Both the position numbers and the translations under genes were made by a program. From Chromatiales bacterium (lineage in GTDB: Bacteria > Pseudomonadota > Gammaproteobacteria > UBA6429 > Thiohalophilaceae): a stretch of 64,000 nucleotides of DNA. The notes below the pieces were generated by a model. It was given only the letters and a program-made list of their open reading frames with translations. It did not search any database and was not told where the DNA came from. The stretch covers positions 16,088 to 80,087 of the forward strand of contig JALTJZ010000014.1 in NCBI GenBank assembly GCA_027076325.1. The letters are read 5' to 3'. Positions within the stretch are counted from its first letter, which is position 1. Each line of letters opens with the position of its first letter. Of the stretch, positions 61,925-64,000 are shown in pieces.

Positions 61925-62650
61925 ATGCAGCCGATAAAAATACAGGAACAGGCAAAAGCACAAAGCCTGATAGAAGAATATTCAGATCTGGTTCGGCGTA
62001 TTGCCTACCACCTTATCACCCGCCTTCCAGCAAGTGTGATTGCGGATGACTTAATCCAGTCCGGTTTATTGGGCTTATTAGATGCCGCTGAGCATTATGA
62101 TGCCTCACAGGGTGCCTCTTTCCAGACCTATGCCACTATCCGTATACGTGGGGCAATGCTGGATGAGTTAAGACGTAATGACTGGGCACCAAAATCAGTG
62201 CACAAGAAGGCACGTGATGTAATGGCGGCCATTCAAAAAATTGAGAATAGAACAGGCCGTGATGCACGTAACAGTGAAGTGGCAAAAGAAATGAATTTAA
62301 CACTTGCCGAGTATCATCAGATTTTGCAGGAAACAAATAGTTGCCGTATTCTGAATTTTGTTGACCTGGGTGTCGATGATGACTGTGCAACCAACCATGC
62401 ATCCAAAACAGCCACCCCCCTGGATGGAATGCAATCGCAGGAGTTTAAAGCACAACTGGTTGACGCCATCCGTAACCTGCCTGATCGTGAGGCGCTGGTC
62501 ATCAGTCTGTATTATGACGAAGAAATGAACTTACGTGAAATTGGTTGCGTGTTGAATGTGAGCGAATCACGCGTGAGCCAGCTACTAAGCCAGGCGCATC
62601 TACGCATGCGAATGTGGTTAACCGAGAAAGAAGAAGAAACAGTAGGCTAA
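61925..62650 (+). CDS. Second FliA-family sigma-28 factor
   Basis: The protein (241 residues from ATG 61925) is clearly homologous to FliA1 with the same layout: region 2 LVRRIAYHLITRLPASV and YATIRIRGAMLDELRRNDW, region 3 SVHKKARDV, region 4 MNLREIGCVLNVSESRVSQ. Differences in region 2.4 (G-A-M, R-R) and region 4 (SQLLSQAHLRM against SQIHSQAVIRL) could alter promoter choice. The frame is open from ATG 61847, but that adds 26 residues not present in FliA1 and has no ribosome site; 61925 has GAAGAG about 9 nt upstream. It follows cheB2 and is probably linked to chemotaxis system 2. Confidence 0.93.
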   Translation: MQPIKIQEQAKAQSLIEEYSDLVRRIAYHLITRLPASVIADDLIQSGLLGLLDAAEHYDASQGASFQTYATIRIRGAMLDELRRNDWAPKSVHKKARDVMAAIQKIENRTGRDARNSEVAKEMNLTLAEYHQILQETNSCRILNFVDLGVDDDCATNHASKTATPLDGMQSQEFKAQLVDAIRNLPDREALVISLYYDEEMNLREIGCVLNVSESRVSQLLSQAHLRMRMWLTEKEEETVG

Positions 62651-62825
62651 TAATATTCCAAATATACTGGCCTGATTCTAAGGTATGTGTCTCCACGAAC
62701 TTTCAGGAAAAAGTAGTCAAAAATATAGGTAGCAATACCGTAATAAAGTATCATCATTGTGAAGCAACAAAGTAACGCCGGCAATTTCAAGTTGATAACT
62801 TTTAATCCCAAGATTACCGCGTTAA

Positions 62826-62865
62826 CAGGCAATGCTAAATTTTGAGGGGGATCCCTCAGTGCCTG
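62826..62865 (+). ncRNA. Nested hairpin, possible small-RNA or leader element
   Basis: CAGGCA (62826-62831) pairs with TGCCTG (62860-62865), enclosing TGAGGG (62843-62848), loop GGAT, CCCTCA (62853-62858). The internal loop is asymmetric: 11 nt on the left and 1 nt on the right. No gene overlaps it. Together with the terminator about 100 nt later it could be part of an RNA of roughly 150-200 nt. I assign no family. Confidence 0.35.
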
Positions 62866-62967
62866 ATTACGATAAGTAATGATGAAGCCTGGCCTACATT
62901 CATGTCAAATTCTGTGTTCAATAATTATATACGCTCATAAAATAAGCAACTATTCTGCTGCCACCTG

Positions 62968-63003
62968 AAAACTGTGACAGTATGCATAGCGCACAGTTTT
63001 TTT
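62968..63003 (+). terminator. Rho-independent terminator
   Basis: AAAACTGTG (62968-62976) pairs with CACAGTTTT (62992-63000), nine pairs around a 15-nt loop, and the stem runs into a T-rich stretch. It could end the fliA2 transcript (318 nt upstream) or a small RNA. The symmetric A/T flanks allow function in both directions. Confidence 0.75.
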
Positions 63004-63073
63004 ATTTGTTAAATTCGGGGCATAAAATAAAAGGATTCATTTCTTAACACAAACCGTTTAAAAAGGCACATCA

Positions 63074-64000
63074 ATGGAACTGATTGTTAAGGGCGCTATT
63101 TTTTCTGTTTACTACCTTTGGGTTCGTGGCGTAACTGCACCACCGCCCGAGGCAATAGAAAAAGATCGTATTGATTTTCACCATGACCGTGTTGCCACTG
63201 ATCGCTTTGCCAGAGAACTCCAACTGGAAAGGGAAGAACTCTTACGCTTGTTATATGAAATAGGCTACCCACCCGAACAAACCCATCAACACCATTATTT
63301 AGTCGAGCGGCTTAGTCGTTTACTCTATCACGAAGCAATCCAGGTTTACCCCTTACCCAAAAAATACCGTGATAACGCCTATCCCTTTCATGCCTTTAGT
63401 ACCCTGCATGCCGACGACAAAAAAGCCGCGGCATCCAACACGGCCAGCAAAGACACACTGAATGGGCAAAATAGCGCAGGCAGCCCGGGCGCCCGTCGCA
63501 ACAACATCCCCGAAGAAGTCCTGCCCGCCATTGGCCCCGGCAACCGCCCGGCCACATTAGGCCCCCATGACGGCCAACCTTTTGACGGTTTGCATAACCA
63601 GCAATGGGACAATGTCGACGTTAAAGAGGATTCCTTTAAAACCGTTAAGCAAGTGGATATGGATAATTTGAGTGAGGATGAAGAGTTAGCAAAAGAAGCG
63701 TTATTAGACCAAGGCTGGGATGATGATAAAGTTGAGCAAGTATTAAACTCCGGCAATAACTTTAAAATTAAAAAACTTGAAGAAGGTGATAAACTCTACG
63801 GATTTAATACAAAAGGGCGTGAAAAGAATATAAAAAGTTCTGCCTACTGGCTGGATGAAGATGGATTCAAGCACGTACAATCAAAATACTACAAAAACGG
63901 TCAATGGGACAAAGAAGGCGTTAAAAACCAGTTAGCCTTGCCGTGTTTTAACCGCGCATCGGATATTAGCACCGTTGAACTGACCCAAAATACCACGGTT
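63074..64000 (+). CDS. Unrecognised protein, possibly a polymorphic-toxin-like effector (3' end outside window)
   Basis: The frame is open from ATG 63074 to the window end: 309 codons, no stop. The N-terminus has a short hydrophobic segment (VKGAIFSVYYLWV), then charged helical sequence (VATDRFARELQLEREELL, HHYLVERLSRLLYHEA). A Gly/Pro/Asn-rich hinge (about 118-180) is much richer in GC than the rest. The remainder is acidic then aromatic/basic (KLYGFNTKGRE, SSAYWLDEDGF, YYKNGQWDKEGV, LALPCFNRASD). The hinge between a helical N-part and a Tyr/Trp-rich C-part resembles polymorphic toxins. The K-L-Y-G and S-S-A-Y-W pair recalls ADP-ribosyltransferase-type toxins, but I cannot assign a family. 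An immunity gene would lie beyond the window. Confidence 0.65.
   Translation, partial: MELIVKGAIFSVYYLWVRGVTAPPPEAIEKDRIDFHHDRVATDRFARELQLEREELLRLLYEIGYPPEQTHQHHYLVERLSRLLYHEAIQVYPLPKKYRDNAYPFHAFSTLHADDKKAAASNTASKDTLNGQNSAGSPGARRNNIPEEVLPAIGPGNRPATLGPHDGQPFDGLHNQQWDNVDVKEDSFKTVKQVDMDNLSEDEELAKEALLDQGWDDDKVEQVLNSGNNFKIKKLEEGDKLYGFNTKGREKNIKSSAYWLDEDGFKHVQSKYYKNGQWDKEGVKNQLALPCFNRASDISTVELTQNTTV

Larger units (their letters stand above)
62651..63073 (+). other. 423-nt gene-free stretch with structured elements
   Basis: No convincing open frame exists here. It holds a nested hairpin at 62826-62865 and a terminator-type hairpin at 62968-63003, both described separately. The region ends with a weak AAAAGG site before the ATG at 63074. 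It may encode a small RNA or carry an attenuator for the next gene. Confidence 0.5.

Noticed and set aside
63388..63756. Minus-strand open frame at the GC-rich hinge
   Set aside because: It is antisense to the long plus-strand frame from 63074; it reflects the GC-rich segment and has no independent support.

Overview
The window is a bacterial chromosome segment of moderate-to-low GC. It most resembles a motile, polar-flagellated gammaproteobacterium. The order flhA-flhF-fleN-fliA-cheYZAB-motCD-parC-parP-cheW-DUF2802 is the Pseudomonas/Vibrio type, and fleSR-fliEFGHIJ also fits that group. I cannot name the genus. Coding density is high, many start codons are GTG or TTG, and I saw no tRNA, rRNA, CRISPR array or complete insertion sequence.

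Layout. 1-14.1 kb: the end of flhA, the flagellar placement/number regulators flhF and fleN, sigma-28 (fliA), chemotaxis system 1 (cheYZAB), the motCD stator, the array-positioning pair parC/parP, cheW, and two small genes. 14.1-15.7 kb (minus strand): a FliK-like/FlhB-C-terminal-like pair. 15.8-26.8 kb: housekeeping and regulatory genes (a GYF/pentapeptide membrane protein, mogA, prmB, a GGDEF-EAL protein, aroC, an MFS transporter, an Mqo-like oxidoreductase, a 2OG-Fe(II) oxygenase, a response regulator), interrupted by a truncated SpoU/TrmH gene followed by an attC-like hairpin. 26.9-36.1 kb: an exosortase A-associated exopolysaccharide cluster. 36.1-41.8 kb: a LysR regulator divergent from leuCDB, then asd, with REP-like inverted repeats around leuB. 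41.9-51.8 kb: fleSR-fliEFGHIJK. 51.9-62.7 kb: chemotaxis system 2 (cheY, cheA, cheW, a ParA ATPase, a Lys-repeat STAS protein, a soluble globin-PAS-PAS chemoreceptor, cheR, cheD, cheB) and a second FliA-type sigma factor. 63.1-64 kb: the 5' part of an unrecognised gene that may encode a polymorphic-toxin-like protein.

How it fits together. Promoter-like sites suggest a tiered flagellar cascade. Sigma-54 sites lie before fleS and fliK, with a weaker one before cheW. Sigma-28 sites lie before cheY1, the GYF/pentapeptide gene, cheY2 and the globin receptor. System 1 has CheZ, ParC and ParP and should drive the polar flagellum. System 2 has its own CheR, CheD and CheB, a receptor with no visible membrane segment, a ParA ATPase and its own sigma-28 paralogue. 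The most interesting reading is that system 2 is a nucleoid-positioned cytoplasmic oxygen/redox-sensing array. In it a histone-H1-like Lys-repeat STAS protein could be the ParA partner or DNA tether, and a dedicated sigma factor may read a GACGATA-type -10 element. Another notable signal is three short repeats in the CheA1 linker that resemble the CheY-binding tail of CheZ.
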